A DNA stretch of 7,713 bases from the NCBI GenBank assembly GCA_022510985.1, contig JAFLSL010000040.1:1-7713 (forward strand), written 5' to 3'. The DNA is from Ruminococcus sp. (GTDB lineage Bacteria; Bacillota; Clostridia; Oscillospirales; Acutalibacteraceae). Positions 6,074-7,713 of this stretch are shown in pieces (the first letter of the stretch is position 1; every line of letters begins with the position of its first letter). The position numbers and the translations under genes were made by a program. Below the pieces are notes generated by a model. The model searched no databases and was not told where the DNA came from. It saw only the letters and a list, made by a program, of their open reading frames with translations.

Positions 6074-7087
6074 ATGGATACAATAAAGGTCGGGTGGGAT
6101 TTCTTTCAAAATGAAATCCTCGGGATGAGCTGGCTTAATAGGCTCATTAACACACTGCTGAACGCTTGCGGCTTAGACACCACGGAAAAAATAGGCGGCA
6201 GTATAGCATTCTTTATTTTTGACATCATAAAGATTATGGTTCTTCTCGGCGTACTCATTTTGATTATCTCGTATATTCAAAGCTTTTTTCCGCCTGAGAG
6301 AACTAAGAAAATCCTCGGACATTTTCACGGCATCGGTGCAAACATTATCGCCGCTCTGCTCGGTACGGTAACGCCGTTTTGCTCCTGCTCGTCCATTCCG
6401 CTTTTTATCGGATTTACGAGTGCGGGATTACCAATCGGGGTAACTTTCTCTTTCCTTATTTCCTCTCCGATGGTTGACCTCGGCAGTCTTGTGCTTTTGA
6501 TGAGTATTTTCGGGTGGAAGGTTGCGGTTATTTATGTTGTTCTCGGTATTGTTATCGCGGTAGCAGGCGGTACTTTGATTGAGAAACTACACCTTGAAAA
6601 ATATGTCGAGGACTACATCTTAAACGGCAAATCGCTCGATATTCCGCAAGACGAGCTGCATTTTAACGACCGCATTAAATACGCTTGGGAGCAGGTTGTT
6701 TCCACTGCAAAGAAGGTCTTTCTTTACGTTTTAATCGGTGTTGGAATCGGAGCAATAATTCACAATTGGATACCCGAGGGCTTTATTATTGCGTTGCTCG
6801 GCGACAACAATCCCCTCGGAGTTGTTCTCGCTACGCTTGCGGGAGTTCCGATGTATGCTGATATTTTCGGAACAATTCCGATTGCGGAGGCGTTACTCTC
6901 AAAAGGAGCCTTGCTCGGCGTTGTTCTCTCCTTTATGATGGGAGTTACCACCCTGTCCTTGCCCTCTATGATTATGCTACGCAAGGCTGTAAAACCGAAA
7001 TTGCTGGGCATTTTCATCTCTATCTGTACAGTCGGAATTATAATTGTAGGCTACTTCTTTAATGCTATGCAAAGTTTTATTATTTAA
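6074..7087 (+). CDS. arsP: ArsP/DUF318-type permease (PF03773-like), probable arsenical efflux
   Basis: This is a 337-residue polytopic membrane protein of the permease family that includes Campylobacter ArsP, an exporter of trivalent organoarsenicals. I see about eight hydrophobic segments, near residues 43-70, 88-115, 119-145, 148-167, 213-230, 236-258, 276-290 and 308-328. The family signature TPFCSCSSIPLF lies at 100-111, with C103 and C105, followed by SSPMVDLGS (130-138). The matching second-half motif GVPMYADIFGTIPI is at 257-270, suggesting an internal two-fold repeat. The ATG is preceded by GGAGG (6062-6066) at seven bases. The gene sits between arsR and a thioredoxin-like gene and is co-transcribed with both. 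The symbol is given on family and context; members of this family can also belong to other metal systems, so the substrate remains inferred. The hydrophilic loop at 170-205 is probably cytoplasmic. Confidence 0.85.
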   Translation: MDTIKVGWDFFQNEILGMSWLNRLINTLLNACGLDTTEKIGGSIAFFIFDIIKIMVLLGVLILIISYIQSFFPPERTKKILGHFHGIGANIIAALLGTVTPFCSCSSIPLFIGFTSAGLPIGVTFSFLISSPMVDLGSLVLLMSIFGWKVAVIYVVLGIVIAVAGGTLIEKLHLEKYVEDYILNGKSLDIPQDELHFNDRIKYAWEQVVSTAKKVFLYVLIGVGIGAIIHNWIPEGFIIALLGDNNPLGVVLATLAGVPMYADIFGTIPIAEALLSKGALLGVVLSFMMGVTTLSLPSMIMLRKAVKPKLLGIFISICTVGIIIVGYFFNAMQSFII

Positions 7088-7091
7088 TTTT

Positions 7092-7096
7092 GGAGG
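7092..7096 (+). promoter_or_regulatory. Ribosome binding site that places the thioredoxin-like start at ATG 7105
   Basis: GGAGG lies eight bases before ATG 7105. An in-frame TTG at 7090 overlaps this motif and would add five residues encoded by the binding site itself, so it is not a credible start. Confidence 0.85.
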
Positions 7097-7104
7097 AATT
7101 TATT

Positions 7105-7482
7105 ATGTCACTTTTTAATTTCGGAAAGAAAAAGGAAAAAGAAACAAAGGCTCCTGCTTGCTGTTGCAACGGTGCTTGTCCGACAAGCGAAGAGGCGAAA
7201 GTTGCCGATGAGTGTTGCAACAAAAAACTTGAGGGCATATGCTGTATAAAGGTATTAGGTGCCGGTTGCAAATCTTGTCACGAGCAATTCGAAAATACCA
7301 GGAAAACAGTAAAGCAGATGGGGCTTGATGTAGAGGTTGAATATGTCACCGATATGCCGAAGATTATGGAATACGGTGTGATGAGTATGCCTGCTATCGT
7401 TGCAAACGAAAAGGTTGTATCTCAGGGTAAAGTGTTAAAAGTCTGTGACGTGGAAAAATTGTTGCATAAACTTGGTTTCTGA
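7105..7482 (+). CDS. Cysteine-rich thioredoxin-like protein of the ars operon
   Basis: This is a 125-residue soluble protein. Residues 46-125 form a small thioredoxin fold of the Thioredoxin_3/redox-active disulfide type: the strand CIKVLGAGC, the active-site CKSC at 55-58, a helix, and the cis-proline loop SMPAIV (94-99, Pro 96). The first 45 residues are a Lys-rich start followed by cysteines C19, C20, C21, C25, C37 and C38; C46 and C47 lead into the fold. With C114 there are 11 cysteines in all. No signal peptide is seen, so it is cytoplasmic. It lies 17 bp after the ArsP-type gene and 15 bp before the ACR3 gene, so translation is closely linked. Paired cysteines resemble those of the arsenic metallochaperone ArsD, though the sequence is not ArsD. 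It may carry As(III) to a pump, supply electrons, or sequester metalloid; these roles are inference. Confidence 0.85.
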   Translation: MSLFNFGKKKEKETKAPACCCNGACPTSEEAKVADECCNKKLEGICCIKVLGAGCKSCHEQFENTRKTVKQMGLDVEVEYVTDMPKIMEYGVMSMPAIVANEKVVSQGKVLKVCDVEKLLHKLGF

Positions 7483-7497
7483 TTAGGAGGCGTTCTG

Positions 7498-7713
7498 ATG
7501 ACCAAAGAGAAAATCTCCATCAGCATATTTCAAAAGTACCTGACTGTATGGGTTATAATCTGTATGATTATCGGCGTTCTAATCGGTCAGTTTCTACCAC
7601 AGATACCCGAATTTCTGAATCAATTTGAATATGCCAAAGTATCTGTTCCTATGGCAATACTGATTTGGATAATGATTTATCCGATGATGATGAAGGTCGA
7701 TTTTAAGAGTATA
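7498..7713 (+). CDS. acr3: ACR3-type arsenite efflux transporter, N-terminal part, cut by the window edge
   Basis: Only the first 72 residues are present. The ATG follows AGGAGG (7485-7490) at seven bases and starts 15 bp after the previous stop. The segment FQKYLTVWVIICMIIGVLIGQFLP (11-34) is the first membrane helix of ACR3 transporters. The following stretch with SVPMAILIWIMIYPMMMKVDF (49-69) is the conserved second helix of this family. ACR3 proteins, often annotated arsB in Firmicutes, expel arsenite from the cytoplasm using the membrane potential and have ten helices and about 350 residues. About 280 residues therefore lie beyond the right edge, including the conserved cysteine needed for transport. 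The family is clear even from this fragment because of the conserved helix 2 motif and the ars operon context. Confidence 0.9.
   Translation, partial: MTKEKISISIFQKYLTVWVIICMIIGVLIGQFLPQIPEFLNQFEYAKVSVPMAILIWIMIYPMMMKVDFKSI

Noticed and set aside
1..7713. CRISPR arrays, tRNA or rRNA genes, insertion sequences or attachment sites
   Set aside because: I saw no spaced repeat array, cloverleaf, transposase frame or terminal inverted repeats anywhere in the window.

Overview
The window looks like chromosomal DNA of a low- to mid-GC Gram-positive anaerobe, most likely a gut-type member of the Clostridia. The signs are strong AGGAGG-type ribosome binding sites, GTG and TTG starts, clean intrinsic terminators, sigma-A-like promoters and protein sequences typical of clostridial families. 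I cannot name the species. The left part is a divergent pair. On the minus strand is the ATPase of an ABC-2 type exporter (positions 1-983, missing only its last residues). On the plus strand is a 69-residue XRE/Cro-type repressor (1252-1461). The 268 bp between them is dense in signals: a good minus-strand promoter, a roughly 143-nt leader that can form a 5' hairpin and a well-shaped pseudoknot, a split inverted repeat over the minus promoter, and two related palindromes in front of the repressor gene. No permease for this ABC system lies inside the window; it is expected beyond the left edge.

The centre (1462-5611) is a single-gene transcription unit with its own extended -10 promoter, a perfect 12-bp tandem repeat in the leader, and a terminator. 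It encodes a 1314-residue RND efflux pump. It is about 280 residues longer than AcrB-like pumps because a helical, coiled-coil-rich hairpin with a small cap is inserted in the first extracellular porter domain. No membrane fusion protein or outer-membrane partner lies in the unit. The insert may therefore replace or bind such a partner on the surface of a single-membrane cell; this is the most unusual protein here.

The right part (5626-7713) is an arsenic resistance operon: arsR, an ArsP-type permease, a cysteine-rich thioredoxin-like protein, and the start of an ACR3 arsenite pump that runs off the right edge. One consensus promoter (TTGACA-17-TATAAT) overlapped by nested inverted repeats drives it, which points to ArsR autorepression relieved by trivalent arsenicals. 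ACR3 pumps handle inorganic arsenite and ArsP relatives handle trivalent organoarsenicals, so the operon may cover both substrate classes. The small redox protein, with eight cysteines in front of its CxxC site, may carry the metalloid or keep the system reduced. Two start sites (arsR at TTG 5689, the thioredoxin-like gene at ATG 7105) are placed by their ribosome binding sites rather than by the longest open frame.
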